From: Planctomycetaceae bacterium
GTDB lineage: Bacteria > Planctomycetota > Planctomycetia > Planctomycetales > Planctomycetaceae
DNA: 64,000 bases
Assembly (NCBI GenBank): GCA_028284485.1
Contig: JANQRQ010000306.1
Coordinates: 1-64,000 of the forward strand
Direction: 5' to 3'
In this document: one piece after another, positions 54,477-64,000 of the stretch
Position numbering within the stretch: position 1 is the first letter of the stretch
How the letters are laid out: each line of letters opens with the position of its first letter
The notes under the pieces: model-generated
Told to the model about the DNA's origin: nothing
The model's database searches: none
What the model saw: only the letters and a program-made list of their open reading frames with translations
Translations under genes and position numbers: made by a program

Positions 54477-55826
54477 TTATTCGTGCCGCAACGCTTCGAT
54501 CGGATCAAGCCGAGCGGCGGAACGGGCCGGGTAGATACCAAACAGAATACCGATGCCGACCGAAATCCCAAATGCGACCGGTAAGCTCCAGAACGCGATT
54601 TGCGGCTCCATATCCTGGAACATCTTTGTCAGGTCCGACTGGCCTTCCGTGGGAGTTCCTTCAAGAACGAATTTGTCGATGAACCAACGGATGATTTTGA
54701 AGGCCCAAGGCGTCATCAGACCCATGACCACACCGATGATTCCCCCACTGCCCGCCAGCACCATGGTTTCGGTCAAAAACTGCACGGTGATGTCGCGCTG
54801 GCGAGCACCGAGTGCCCGGCGAATACCGATTTCTCGAGTCCGTTCGGTCACGGTGGCGAGCATGATGTTCATAATGCCGATACCACCGACGATAAGACTA
54901 ATCGCCGCGATCGAACCCAACACGACGTTAAAGATTTGTCGAAGTTGATCGGCCTGTTTCAAAAGTTCGAGTGGCACTACCACGTCGTAGTCGCGTTGCT
55001 CGTGCGTCCGTTCAAGAGACTCTTTAACGACTTGCGAAGTGGGAATGACCGACTCCCGATCGCTAATGCGGAGTGTGATTTGATTAAGCTCGACATTCTC
55101 AGCACTGAATCCGCCGCTGCTGCGGTTGATGATCTGATCGCCGATTCGAACTTGGAACGTCTTGATGGGAATGTAAACATCCTTGTTGTAATCCTGCCCC
55201 GACATACTTCCGCCGATGGCCGCCGAAGCGGTGCGATCCTGAGTTACGCCCACGACCGAATAGTACTGCCCGCCGACTTGCACAGCTCTGCCGACTGGGT
55301 CTTCATACGGGAACAACGTCTGTGCGGTTTCCATGGCCAGCACGCAAACGTTTTGCAGGTTGTCCATGTCGCGGTCGGTGATAAACCGGCCCTGGGCCAT
55401 TTTCAGGTGGTTAACATCGAGGTAATCAGCCGTGCATCCCACCAATCGTGCATTCAACGTGCGATGCAAGTAGCGAACTTCCTGAGGAATTTCCCGAATC
55501 GGGATCGCCTTGGTAATGGTGGGGATGGAGTTGGCCAGCAGTTTGAAATCGGAACGCAACAAACCGTAACGCAAAATCGAAGCGGATGACGTTCCGGTGG
55601 CGGCTTCTTGCGGAGGCTTTTTACTAACGCAAATCACGTTTGTTGCGCCAAGTTCCAACACTTGCTTCTGGGCCTGAACACTGGCTCCTTCACCGATCGC
55701 CAACATCGCAATTACGGAAAAGACGCCGAACACGATGCCCAGCATCGTCAGCCCGGACCGAAGCTTATGCAACAGCAGGCTCTTCAGAGCCAGTTGAACA
55801 GTGCGGAGAAGGCGGGATGGAATCAT
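54477..55826 (-). CDS. MacB-type ABC transporter permease
   Basis: A 449-residue membrane protein with the MacB layout: an N-terminal helix (about 20-45; [21 protein letters not shown]), a large periplasmic MacB_PCD domain (about 50-300) and a FtsX-type three-helix membrane segment at the end, including [33 protein letters not shown] near 320-355. The protein lacks an ATPase domain, which is encoded by the separate gene upstream. Together with the ATPase and the adaptor it should form a mechanotransmission exporter for a peptide, lipoprotein or small toxin. Last gene of the five-gene operon. Confidence 0.93.
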   Translation of the reverse strand: MIPSRLLRTVQLALKSLLLHKLRSGLTMLGIVFGVFSVIAMLAIGEGASVQAQKQVLELGATNVICVSKKPPQEAATGTSSASILRYGLLRSDFKLLANSIPTITKAIPIREIPQEVRYLHRTLNARLVGCTADYLDVNHLKMAQGRFITDRDMDNLQNVCVLAMETAQTLFPYEDPVGRAVQVGGQYYSVVGVTQDRTASAAIGGSMSGQDYNKDVYIPIKTFQVRIGDQIINRSSGGFSAENVELNQITLRISDRESVIPTSQVVKESLERTHEQRDYDVVVPLELLKQADQLRQIFNVVLGSIAAISLIVGGIGIMNIMLATVTERTREIGIRRALGARQRDITVQFLTETMVLAGSGGIIGVVMGLMTPWAFKIIRWFIDKFVLEGTPTEGQSDLTKMFQDMEPQIAFWSLPVAFGISVGIGILFGIYPARSAARLDPIEALRHE

Positions 55827-55957
55827 GATTCAGAAGCTCAACGAGGAGGGTGAGTCTGCCACTCCATGGCGCGACAAACAGACTCGGCCAGTAGGAAAAC
55901 TCTGTTCACCTATGATGTCAATTGCAGCGAATATCCGTTGTTGACCAATATCGTCAG

Positions 55958-56656
55958 CTATCCGGGAAAGATTCCTTCCCCGGCAATAACTCCGTCTTTC
56001 ATGTAGATCTGCCGTTTGGCCTGGCGTGCCACTTCCGGTTCGTGGGTCACCATGATGATCGTTCGGCCTTCGTCATTCAGCCCTTTGAGGATCGCCATGA
56101 TTTCCTCTTCTGTGGCCGAGTCGAGGTTACCGGTCGGTTCGTCCGCGAGAATAATCTCCGGATTGTTAATCAGGGCGCGAGCAATCGCCACACGCTGTTG
56201 CTGACCACCGGAAAGTTGAAACGGGCGGTGATCAAGCCGGTCACCCAGTCCCACTTTCGTCGCCACATCGATGCAACGATTGATCTCTTTGGATCCGATC
56301 GGGGGATAGCCGGGGCGATACAAAAGCGGCACCTCGATATTCTCGAGGACCGTATACTGAGTCACCAGATTATACGACTGAAAAATAAAGCCGATCATCT
56401 GGTTGCGGATTTCTGACAATTCGTCGTCGCTCAATTTTGCGACATCTTTACCACCGATGATGTACCGGCCGCTCGTGGGGCGGTCGAGAGCCCCGAGCAG
56501 GTTCAACATCGTGCTCTTGCCGCTACCGGACGAGCCCATGATGGCGACGAAGTCACCTTCCGGGAACTCGTTCGACACCCCGCGCAGTGCCTTCACGATG
56601 ACCGCACCGAGGTCGTAGTGTTTCGTCAAGTCGATGATTTCAGCAGCCAGCTTCAT
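55958..56656 (-). CDS. ABC transporter ATP-binding protein (LolD/MacB-type)
   Basis: A 232-residue ATPase with all motifs: Walker [15 protein letters not shown] near 41-54, Q-loop Phe-Gln in FIFQSYNLV near 92, the signature [16 protein letters not shown] near 143, Walker [14 protein letters not shown] near 165, and the H-loop in VTHEPE near 205. It powers the MacB-like permease encoded 131 bases downstream. Its start codon overlaps the stop of the adaptor gene as ATGA, so the two are translationally coupled. Substrate cannot be read from the sequence. Confidence 0.95.
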   Translation of the reverse strand: MKLAAEIIDLTKHYDLGAVIVKALRGVSNEFPEGDFVAIMGSSGSGKSTMLNLLGALDRPTSGRYIIGGKDVAKLSDDELSEIRNQMIGFIFQSYNLVTQYTVLENIEVPLLYRPGYPPIGSKEINRCIDVATKVGLGDRLDHRPFQLSGGQQQRVAIARALINNPEIILADEPTGNLDSATEEEIMAILKGLNDEGRTIIMVTHEPEVARQAKRQIYMKDGVIAGEGIFPG

Positions 56657-58875
56657 TCGGCAGCCCCCGCTCGGTTGCCACCACCTCCGCCGCCGCGGCC
56701 GCCTCCGCCACCACCGCCGGTCGGCAATTCGCTGCGTTCCAGAAAACCATCGCCGTTTTTGTCCAACGTGCTGAAGTTCTCCTTCATCCGGCTCGGAGCT
56801 TCGTCTTGGCTGATCTTACCATCGCCGTTGGCATCGACCCGTTGAAGAAGGGCCGCGGGATTTCCACCACCACCGCCGCCACCTTGGCCGCCGCCGCCTG
56901 GTCCGGCACCACCGCCACCACCCTGGCGTCCACCGCCACCTGGTCCGGCACCACCGCCCTGACGTCCGCCACCGCCTGCTCCGGCGCCACCGCCGCCCCG
57001 ACGTCCGCCAGGTCCAGCGCCAGGTCCAGCGCCGCCAAGTGGAGCGTCCGGTACCTCGACATCGGGGGTCTCAGCCAAGTCTGATCCAAACTGAGCTTCC
57101 AGTTCGGCAATTTCGTCGACGAAGTTGGTACGAGGATTCATAACAACTTCTTCTCCCTCGGCGACTCCGTCGAGGAGTTCAATTGCCGTATCGTTCGTAT
57201 CGCCAATCTTCAGATCGCGCCGTTCGGGACCATCTTCGCCCATAACAAATGCGAAGTACCGCTCGCCAATCGAAAGGACCGACTGCACCGGAATCTGCAG
57301 GACAGGCTGCTTTCGCTTGTCGACGATGATTTCCAGACTGGCTGTCATACCAGGCTTCAATTGTTTGCTGATTTCCTCATCTTTGCCCAACAGTTTGACC
57401 GTGGCTTCGTATTGCTTGAGGTCCATATTGGGCCAACTGCCAGGTGAGGGAACCGAAGAAACGGCGTCGATGATTCCGGGGTAAACGGTGTTTGCGAAAG
57501 CATCAACCCGTACCAATACCGGTAGTCCCGTACGAATTTGGTTGATTTTCGATTCGTGAATCTTGGCATTCACCTGCATGCGAGTCAGGTCAGGCAGGTT
57601 GATGATCTTTTGCCGCTCACGAACGCTGGCCCCTTCTTCGATGACGACAGGTTCCGACCGCCGGCTCTCCTGGCTGGCATAAACCACTTCACCCGTCTGT
57701 GGCGCGATCATCCGGCAGGCAGCGATCTGCTGACGCATTTCAATCAGCTTGTCGGATTCCAATTTGTGTGTCAGCTTACGAGCTTCCAAGTCGGCAACGA
57801 ACTGTGCCAACGCCGCATCGCCGGCGAGCTTCACGCGAGTGATTTCCCGTTCGGCTTCATTGACCGCTTCTTCGCGGGCTTTCATTTCGCGGACATAGGT
57901 AAAGCCTTCCAAGACTCGCAACTGGCCTTCGAAGTTCTTCACATCGTTCTCGGATTTGGCCACTTTGATGCGGGCACTCTCGAGTTCGGTTTGGCTCTTG
58001 TAACCTTTCTTCGCGACCCGTTTGGCAAACTCGTACGATTCTCTGGATTGCACTTCCGTGTCCTTCGCCAAGGCAATCTCGCCCAACAGCGTCGCTTTTA
58101 ACTGTGCGTATTCCCCCGGCTCGTAATTCTCAAAGTCCATTTTCGCCAAATCGCGCAGCAATTCGGCCGCTGCGAGATCGCTGGCATTTTGTGTCTCTTG
58201 AATCTCGACGTTTTTGTCGGCCTTTTCCAATTCAGCAATCGACTGCGTGACGAGAATCTGCTGCTGCTTTTCTTCATCAACCAAAATGGCCGAGTCGAGT
58301 TCACAAACCAGGTCGCCTGCGAGAATGTAGCCCTGTGGTACCGGCTCACCCACAGAAACGTTCACGATCGTGTGTTCACTATACTCCACGACATGGTCGA
58401 CGGTGGTCCCATCTTCAGCCTTGACCGTGATTGTCTGCTGGTCGTCCTCTTTCGGACCGATGGCAGAGACCTCGCCGGCGATTTGCGACTTGACGGGCGG
58501 ACCGACCAACGTTCCTTCGGGAACAATGGTGATGATCGTCGTATTGCCTTCGACCTGGTTGACCAGCGACACGTTACTTTGACTGTCGAGCTGACCACGT
58601 TCCGTCACAGAGATGACGAACGGCCCTGTCTTGGCAACCTCGGTGATATAGTTGGGGAACTCTTGCTTACCGAGCGAGAATGACTCGCGAACAGAGGGAA
58701 CCGTATACGCGACAGCTGCAATCGCGATTAGCGCTCCGAAGCCGACAATCTTCCCTTTGTGTGAACGACGATGCGAATCGCCTCCACCACCACCCGCATG
58801 GGAATCATGGTTGAACGAACTCTCCTCCGAAGTCGGATTCTCCGACTGAGTCTGATTCTCGTGTGCGGTTGCCAT
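56653..58875 (-). CDS. Efflux adaptor (membrane fusion protein) with EF-hand and Gly-rich C-terminus
   Basis: A 740-residue exported adaptor. An N-terminal leader leads to a transmembrane anchor at about 45-65 (IVGFGALIAIAAVAYTV). Then comes a beta-barrel, a lipoyl-like domain and a long coiled coil (about 220-380), as in HlyD/MacA-type adaptors, followed by a beta-barrel and membrane-proximal region (about 400-590). The C-terminal 120 residues are a glycine/arginine-rich linker with two EF-hands, DANGDGKISQDE and DKNGDGFLERSE, which could bind calcium. The EF-hand tail is unusual for an adaptor. Its start overlaps the TolC-like gene by 71 bases. The ATG at 58875 follows GAGGCAGAG. Confidence 0.9.
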   Translation of the reverse strand: MATAHENQTQSENPTSEESSFNHDSHAGGGGGDSHRRSHKGKIVGFGALIAIAAVAYTVPSVRESFSLGKQEFPNYITEVAKTGPFVISVTERGQLDSQSNVSLVNQVEGNTTIITIVPEGTLVGPPVKSQIAGEVSAIGPKEDDQQTITVKAEDGTTVDHVVEYSEHTIVNVSVGEPVPQGYILAGDLVCELDSAILVDEEKQQQILVTQSIAELEKADKNVEIQETQNASDLAAAELLRDLAKMDFENYEPGEYAQLKATLLGEIALAKDTEVQSRESYEFAKRVAKKGYKSQTELESARIKVAKSENDVKNFEGQLRVLEGFTYVREMKAREEAVNEAEREITRVKLAGDAALAQFVADLEARKLTHKLESDKLIEMRQQIAACRMIAPQTGEVVYASQESRRSEPVVIEEGASVRERQKIINLPDLTRMQVNAKIHESKINQIRTGLPVLVRVDAFANTVYPGIIDAVSSVPSPGSWPNMDLKQYEATVKLLGKDEEISKQLKPGMTASLEIIVDKRKQPVLQIPVQSVLSIGERYFAFVMGEDGPERRDLKIGDTNDTAIELLDGVAEGEEVVMNPRTNFVDEIAELEAQFGSDLAETPDVEVPDAPLGGAGPGAGPGGRRGGGGAGAGGGGRQGGGAGPGGGGRQGGGGGAGPGGGGQGGGGGGGNPAALLQRVDANGDGKISQDEAPSRMKENFSTLDKNGDGFLERSELPTGGGGGGGRGGGGGGNRAGAAE

Positions 58876-61504
58876 CTTGCTCTGCCTCGTTTGCGCTTGC
58901 GGCCCTAGACTGGTAATAGTCGTCCACCCAAATCCCTTGGGAATCAATCTCCATGATACCCATGTTCAAGTAAATGTTAAGCCGATTCTGCTCATAAGTC
59001 ACCCAATCGCCAATGAGCGAGTTCGACGCTTGCAGCACTGATCGTAACGCGTTCAACAAGTCCAAAGCACTGCTTGAGCCTCGAGCCGTCGTTCCTTCCA
59101 CGGGTGCTGCAGCCGCTTCGACCGCGTTGTCGTACTGCAAGGCGGCCAAGCGAATGTTCACCCGGTTGTTTTCGAAGTTTTGGCGAGTGACGTCCAGTTG
59201 GCGCCAATCCCGGCGAATGTCTCGCTTAATTTGGTCTTCGACCAGCATGTAGGTACGACGAGCACGCTGATAGGCGACCTGAGCCGTACGATAGGCATTT
59301 CGTTCCGAAATCTGGTCAAGAGGCGCGGTAAACTCCACTCCCGCCCGCATGCTACTGCGATTGAGCTGAAAATGGGAAGACTCAGCCCCCGCTCCCAACG
59401 ACCCGATATCCCCTTCGATGATTACATCTAACACCGCTTCGAGCTGATTGGCTCGCACTTCCAGCAATCTTCTGGCATCCATCACTTGGGCACGGGCATT
59501 CTTCAGGTCCCGACGGTTGTTCAAACCTTGTTCAACCGACTCCCAGGACTTCATCGTAAATGGTTCCAGGATAATAAGTTCGACTCGCAAACCAATCTGA
59601 ATGACCTGCAGACCCTGGGAGATTTTTAGTAACTCTTCCCGCAGGTTGGCAATTTCCACGAATATAAAAATTCTTTGATCGAATGTCAGACCACCCATCT
59701 GAACCTGGGACCGAATTCGCTGGATGCTGTTGGAAACCTCATCCAAGTCGTTCCGCAATTCACTGTACAAGCGTTGATCATTATCGTAGTCGCGCCGCGC
59801 CCGAAGGATTTGCGCTTCTGTTTGAAATCGCTTGCCCAAGCCTTGCTGCAGGATGCTGGCGACGCGGGCAAAATCTTCATCGACCAATTGGATCCCGTCG
59901 AACCGAATTCGTTCGTCGAGTTCGACCAAACCATCGATGACTTCGGCCAGTTGCATTTCGTCTGGGTTGTCTTCGTTGAGTTGCGCCCACACGATGACAA
60001 ACTCTTTGACTCGCTGTTCGACGATTGACAGCCGTGGGTCAATCAATTCGAACGGCCCCAACATCGATAGATCAATGGAAATCGGCAAGTCAGGAGGCAA
60101 CCCCAACACAAACAATTTGTAGGTATCCAAAGCATTTTGAAACGCGACCTCCTGGTCTCGCAGAGTGTTCCGACTGCTCACTAAATCGGTTTCCAACTGG
60201 GCGACGTTCAACGTGGTGACTTCGCTGCCCAATCGACGAGAGATATCGTTGACCGCCTGCTGGAACGCCGGGTCGTCGCTGAGGCGCAACACGGCCGCCA
60301 AATCTTCAGGCGACATAGGACCTCGCCAATATAAGGCACTGGTTTGATCGTTGTACCGCAACGGCATGCCATCCGGTTTAATGATGCCGGACAGTTGTTG
60401 CTCCTCGGAAAGTTGCGCCTTTTGCTCGGCAGACAGCTGTTCGGGATCCAACTCCGGGGGGAGTTGTTCGAGGCCTTCCGAGATTTCCTGCGGACGCTCG
60501 TCTGCGAGAGCCTTTTGAATTTCTGTTTGTTCTTCCAACCGGAGAATATTTCCCTGCTGGTTGACGACATTCTGCTGCAATCGCAGCAACGTCAAGTAAT
60601 CCGCAACCGTGTCGGTAAAGAAGACCATTCGGAACCGGGCCAAATCGCGTACGGCGTACAACAAGTTGCGTTCGGCCTGTGTCAATGCCTCGAGCACGAA
60701 CTTTCGTCCGCCACCGAGCAGCAATGGCTGCACGAGAGAATAAGAAAGAATACTCGCGGAAGTCGTACGGTGATCGCCGGTAAAGAACCACAGCGTGTTG
60801 TTGAGCAATTCCACAGTCCATTGGCCGCCGGCCGGCAACAATTGGCTTGCGCCGACTCCACTGCTCGCGGACATGGATCCTTTGCCGCTTGTGCTCGAGA
60901 ACTGGTTCAAGTCAAACGTCGGCTCCGGCAGGTAGCGCACACCAAATTGGAACCGTTCAAACGTCAACGCCAATGCCGCCAAGAACACGGTTTCGACTTC
61001 TGTTTGATAGTCCCGGCTGTGAATGTTTGCGAGTTCGATCGCATCTTCGAGAGTCATGTTGTACAGCCCGACGACCGGCTCGATTTCCCCACTCTCGATG
61101 CCGTCGAGCATTTCGTTCGTTAGTCCGAATGCTTCCAGCCAATGCGGGTTCTCGATACTGAGAGCCGTCCCAAAGTCGTGCCAACTTTTATAGCCGCATT
61201 TCCCATCGACCCAGTGCATGTATTCGTGAGCGGCCGGATCGTCCGGAGGCAGCGGTTCACAATCGGGATCGTAGGGATCATAAAATCGGCTGCGTGGATC
61301 AGGATCGACGCTGATGCGGGGCACCCACCACCGCGCGTCGGCGGTTTTCTCCTGAATAGCATCGTACGAATCGAAATCCGCCTGCTTGCGCCAGAAGGGT
61401 CGCGAACAACCCGCATTCCCCAGGCAAAACATGGTGGCGGTAATCAAGATCACCATTCCAAACAGGGAACGGCGAGCAGTCATTGTCGTTCGAAATCTAT
61501 TCAT
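58805..61504 (-). CDS. TolC-family outer membrane efflux lipoprotein
   Basis: An 899-residue protein with a lipoprotein signal (MVILITATMFCLGNAGC, lipobox around LGNAGC), so it should be anchored in the outer membrane. It has two TolC-like halves with long alpha-helical coiled segments (for example about 325-480 and 600-800) and an N-terminal extension of about 150 residues with many acidic and aromatic residues. It is almost twice the usual 450-500 residues of TolC. It should be the outer duct for the adaptor and ABC permease encoded downstream. Its start overlaps the MarR gene by 8 bases and its end overlaps the adaptor gene by 71 bases. Confidence 0.88.
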   Translation of the reverse strand: MNRFRTTMTARRSLFGMVILITATMFCLGNAGCSRPFWRKQADFDSYDAIQEKTADARWWVPRISVDPDPRSRFYDPYDPDCEPLPPDDPAAHEYMHWVDGKCGYKSWHDFGTALSIENPHWLEAFGLTNEMLDGIESGEIEPVVGLYNMTLEDAIELANIHSRDYQTEVETVFLAALALTFERFQFGVRYLPEPTFDLNQFSSTSGKGSMSASSGVGASQLLPAGGQWTVELLNNTLWFFTGDHRTTSASILSYSLVQPLLLGGGRKFVLEALTQAERNLLYAVRDLARFRMVFFTDTVADYLTLLRLQQNVVNQQGNILRLEEQTEIQKALADERPQEISEGLEQLPPELDPEQLSAEQKAQLSEEQQLSGIIKPDGMPLRYNDQTSALYWRGPMSPEDLAAVLRLSDDPAFQQAVNDISRRLGSEVTTLNVAQLETDLVSSRNTLRDQEVAFQNALDTYKLFVLGLPPDLPISIDLSMLGPFELIDPRLSIVEQRVKEFVIVWAQLNEDNPDEMQLAEVIDGLVELDERIRFDGIQLVDEDFARVASILQQGLGKRFQTEAQILRARRDYDNDQRLYSELRNDLDEVSNSIQRIRSQVQMGGLTFDQRIFIFVEIANLREELLKISQGLQVIQIGLRVELIILEPFTMKSWESVEQGLNNRRDLKNARAQVMDARRLLEVRANQLEAVLDVIIEGDIGSLGAGAESSHFQLNRSSMRAGVEFTAPLDQISERNAYRTAQVAYQRARRTYMLVEDQIKRDIRRDWRQLDVTRQNFENNRVNIRLAALQYDNAVEAAAAPVEGTTARGSSSALDLLNALRSVLQASNSLIGDWVTYEQNRLNIYLNMGIMEIDSQGIWVDDYYQSRAASANEAEQDGNRTRESDSVGESDFGGEFVQP

Positions 61505-62108
61505 GGGAACGCTCCAGCGTTCTATGGGGTGAGATCATGTGCGCATCCGAGTTGCCGCACGGCGCGCACTCCGTTGATGAAGTTGACTTCAGCGAAAAGT
61601 GAGGCTCGCGGACTGTCGAATCGGGCGCGGTATCGCATTCTGATTGTGGGGACAGCCCCTGAAGCAGCCGCTTTAATGCGTCATCCAGGGCCTTCAGTTG
61701 GCCGGCACTTAACGGCTGCATGAGCTTATGCATCCGTAAGCCATGGCAGGCTTCGACCTTTTGCAGAAGGTTCCGCCCGCGCTCGCTGATCAGCAGGATA
61801 CGTTTGCGGCGATCCTCTTTCGATCGCTGGCGGTACAACAAACCATCAGTCCGCATACGATCGACGAGCGTACAAATATTCGATTCGGATTGGCGAAGGG
61901 CAGCAGCCAATTCTGCTTGTGAACATCCATCCGGTTCAAAACTGCGGATTGTGTGCAGCACCGAATGACGCACATCGTTCAGCCCGAACTCAGCATAGTG
62001 GGCCGTCGTTAACGAGCGCAACAGTTGAGAGACTCGAAGCAGGCTACTCACAACTGTGACAGCCCGTTCGGTGTTTTCGGTTCGAAGTGGAGAATTTGAA
62101 CCGCTCAT
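61497..62108 (-). CDS. MarR-family transcriptional regulator
   Basis: A 203-residue regulator with a winged helix-turn-helix of MarR type: LNDVRHSVLHTIRSFEPDGCSQAELAAALRQSESNICTLVDRMRTDGLLYRQRSKEDRRKRILLI is recognisable by its LAAALRQSESNICTLVDRM recognition helix and the DRRKR wing. A Ser/Pro-rich tail of about 50 residues follows and is unusual. The ATG at 62108 is preceded only by GGAG about 14 bases upstream. First gene of the efflux operon, overlapping the TolC-like gene by 8 bases; it probably represses the operon and responds to the exported compound. Confidence 0.9.
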   Translation of the reverse strand: MSGSNSPLRTENTERAVTVVSSLLRVSQLLRSLTTAHYAEFGLNDVRHSVLHTIRSFEPDGCSQAELAAALRQSESNICTLVDRMRTDGLLYRQRSKEDRRKRILLISERGRNLLQKVEACHGLRMHKLMQPLSAGQLKALDDALKRLLQGLSPQSECDTAPDSTVREPHFSLKSTSSTECAPCGNSDAHMISPHRTLERSHE

Positions 62109-62671
62109 TAAAAGTACCGAGCTCCGCCGGTGTCGATGTGGCGTCCCCAACGGCAACTCCGCGCGGCAGGGGCGCCACGGCATTCCTTCGCTGCTTAATT
62201 GTTCGGAAATGCATCGTTTGCGCCTGAAGGAGAAACCCTTACAACACGCATCTGCGGAAGAGCATGCTCGATACAGATGCGCCAAGCGTCACATCGAGAC
62301 ATTCGGATCAATCGGACAATCGATACAGCCCGCGCAAGACGAGATCCTGTCATCAAATGGTGGCCGCAACCTCCTCAAATCTTCACAACAGGCCCGCATG
62401 ATCGTTACGGCCCACACATTCCGCAGAACCCGGTCGGCAGCATCTTGCGCCGCCGCTCGACCCATGTGCGTGCCTCTTTTCCTGTCAAAATGTACGGGTT
62501 GAGCGGGTCGTAATGATCGTGCTTTCGCCAAGCCGGCCTGAATAGTCGGTAGCGAATCGCCGAGAATTCGGCTTACACTGGTCGCTATCAAACGATTAAC
62601 GGCGGAAGATTCCCTTGCGGAACGTGATTGATCAGCATGCCTTGTTTTGCCTCATGATGACGGAGAGCCCA
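62109..62671. other. Divergent intergenic region, no gene seen
   Basis: These 563 bases lie between the MarR operon and the second sulfatase, which are divergent. No open frame has both a ribosome site and a recognisable fold. The MarR operator and the promoters of both units should lie here, but I could not find an inverted repeat long enough to propose as the operator. Confidence 0.45.
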
Positions 62672-64000
62672 ATGCGATTGGTTTCGCGAAAGTTGACCTT
62701 TTCTATTTTTGCAGCTGTGGTCGTGGTCGCTGGCCGGTCGGTCCCGCTTCTGGCCGCCCAAGATCAAAAACCGAATTTTGTCATCATTTTCGCCGACGAC
62801 CTGGGGTATGGCGATTTAGGCTGCTTCGGGCATCCCACGATTCGTACGCCCCATCTCGACCGGATGGCTGCCGAAGGGATGCGGTTTACGCAGTTCTATT
62901 CGGCGGCGAGCGTATGCACACCGAGTCGGGCCGGTTTGATGACCGGACGCCTGCCGGTGCGTAACGGCATGTGCAGCGACAAGCGACGCGTTTTATTCCC
63001 CGATTCGGGGGGTGGGATTCCTGCAGAGGAAATCACGTTGGCCGAGGCATTGCGGGAACAAGGGTATGCGACCGCCTGTGTCGGGAAATGGCATTTGGGC
63101 CATCTCCCGCAGTTCTTGCCGACGAGCAACGGCTTCGACAGCTACCTGGGGATTCCCTATTCCAACGATATGGACCGCGACCCCGAGTCTCCCAAAGGTC
63201 GACCAGCGTTTCTCACACCACATAGTGAGTACTGGAACGTCCCCCTTATGCGCGACGAAGAGGTCATCGAACGGCCCGCCGACCAAACGACAATTACGAA
63301 ACGCTATACCGAACAGGCCGTCCGCTTTATCAGCAGTCATAAAGACGAGAATTTCTTCCTCTATATGCCGCACACCATGCCGCACGTCCCCTTGTTTCGC
63401 CAAACAGACTTCGAAGGCCACAGCTTGCGCGGACTTTACGGGGACGTGATCGAAGAAATCGATTGGAGCGTGGGACAGGTTCTCGATACCCTGCGCGAAC
63501 ACGATCTCGACAAGAAGACTATTGTCGTCTTTTGCAGTGACAACGGCCCGTGGCTGACGTACGACCAGCAGGGCGGTTCGGCTGGATTACTTCGAGACGG
63601 CAAAGGAGCCACCTGGGAAGGGGGCATGCGGGAACCAACGATTGCCTGGGGTCCGGGACGCATCTCAGCCGGAGCTGTGACCCAAGAACTGGGCGCGACG
63701 CTGGATTTGTTTCCAACGTTTGTGACTCTCGCCGGCGGTCAAGTTCCCGACGATCGTACGATGGACGGGTACGATATTAGCCCGGTTCTTTTCGGCACCG
63801 GTCCCAGCCCGCGCGATACCGTTTACTACTATCGAGGCCCAAGGTTGATGGCGCTGCGCAAAGGTCCCTGGAAGGCCCACTTCATGACTCAACCTGGATA
63901 TGCCAATCCCCGACCGACCACCAAGCACGAGCCCCCCGTCTTGTATCACTTGGAACACGATCCCTCCGAAAAATATGACGTCGCCGAGCATCATCCGGAC
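62672..64000 (+). CDS. Exported sulfatase (partial, runs off the right edge)
   Basis: At least 443 residues are present and no stop is reached. A signal peptide (about 1-29) precedes FVIIFADDLGYGDLG, the metal-binding start of the family, and the signature C-T-P-S-R begins at Cys82, the expected formylglycine. KWHLGHL near 150 and SDNGPW near 290 are further active-site positions. The ATG at 62672 has GGAG eight bases upstream; an ATG at 62654 in the same frame is less likely. The C-terminal part is missing from the window. It is only moderately similar to the sulfatase at 2112-3629, so the two are not a recent duplication. Confidence 0.95.
   Translation, partial: MRLVSRKLTFSIFAAVVVVAGRSVPLLAAQDQKPNFVIIFADDLGYGDLGCFGHPTIRTPHLDRMAAEGMRFTQFYSAASVCTPSRAGLMTGRLPVRNGMCSDKRRVLFPDSGGGIPAEEITLAEALREQGYATACVGKWHLGHLPQFLPTSNGFDSYLGIPYSNDMDRDPESPKGRPAFLTPHSEYWNVPLMRDEEVIERPADQTTITKRYTEQAVRFISSHKDENFFLYMPHTMPHVPLFRQTDFEGHSLRGLYGDVIEEIDWSVGQVLDTLREHDLDKKTIVVFCSDNGPWLTYDQQGGSAGLLRDGKGATWEGGMREPTIAWGPGRISAGAVTQELGATLDLFPTFVTLAGGQVPDDRTMDGYDISPVLFGTGPSPRDTVYYYRGPRLMALRKGPWKAHFMTQPGYANPRPTTKHEPPVLYHLEHDPSEKYDVAEHHPD

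Noticed and set aside
62056-62502. 148-codon plus-strand frame upstream of the second sulfatase
   Set aside because: It overlaps the start of the MarR gene in antisense, has no ribosome site and shows no family features.

Overview
The window looks like a chromosomal segment of a planctomycete (Planctomycetota, probably Planctomycetales or Pirellulales; this is inference from gene content). Support comes from two formylglycine-type sulfatases, a DUF1549/DUF1553 cytochrome-type protein followed by a DUF1501 protein and a pre-peptidase-domain protein, a very large dehydrogenase/HEAT/cytochrome c fusion, many secreted proteins of unknown function, and a flagellar locus of bacterial type. Genes are mostly single or in short operons on both strands. 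I see no rRNA, tRNA, CRISPR array, prophage or transposase.

Layout. 1-9262: a D-Ala-D-Ala carboxypeptidase, an SnoaL-like secreted protein, a sulfatase, then four minus-strand genes (a lipoprotein, a trypsin-fold protein, an SLBB lipoprotein and a secreted helical protein) that look like an envelope locus of unknown purpose. 9263-16001: a metzincin-like protease, one single and one tandem DUF1579-like secreted protein, an astacin-like/FG-GAP fusion, and an unknown secreted protein. 16088-25786: the DUF1549-DUF1501-PPC operon, divergent from the 1047-residue dehydrogenase/HEAT/cytochrome protein. 25788-33020: a membrane-anchored unknown, a 963-codon secreted protein with two pilin-like cysteine modules, a terminator-rich intergenic region that may encode a small RNA, and a UPF0261 / PEP-hydrolase-like pair. 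33198-44164: a Tat-exported TIM-barrel isomerase-like protein, then metabolism: UbiA-type prenyltransferase, inositol-phosphate synthase, phosphohexomutase, a HEAT protein, a phosphodiesterase-like protein, IlvD and an ABM-domain protein.

44509-52580 holds a sigma-54 activator followed by flhA, flhF, flhG, a small membrane protein and a FliA-type sigma factor. This set would direct flagellar export assembly, flagellar placement and number, and late flagellar transcription. 52698-54229 carries queE and queC for 7-deazaguanine synthesis. 54477-62108 is a five-gene operon (MarR regulator, TolC-like lipoprotein, glycine-rich EF-hand adaptor, MacB-type ATPase and permease) with overlapping gene ends, which together should form one regulated tripartite efflux or export machine. 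A second sulfatase runs off the right edge.

Intergenic DNA carries two dispersed palindromic repeat families. R1 has four copies near 3.9, 10.5, 34.8 and 53.5 kb, with a stem that covaries between two copies. R2 has two copies near 27.3 and 33.1 kb. There is also a 22-bp-armed inverted repeat at 1965-2048 and the edge of another hairpin at 1-28. The most interesting leads are the R1 family, the structured region at 30618-30839, the trypsin-fold/SLBB operon, and the EF-hand adaptor.
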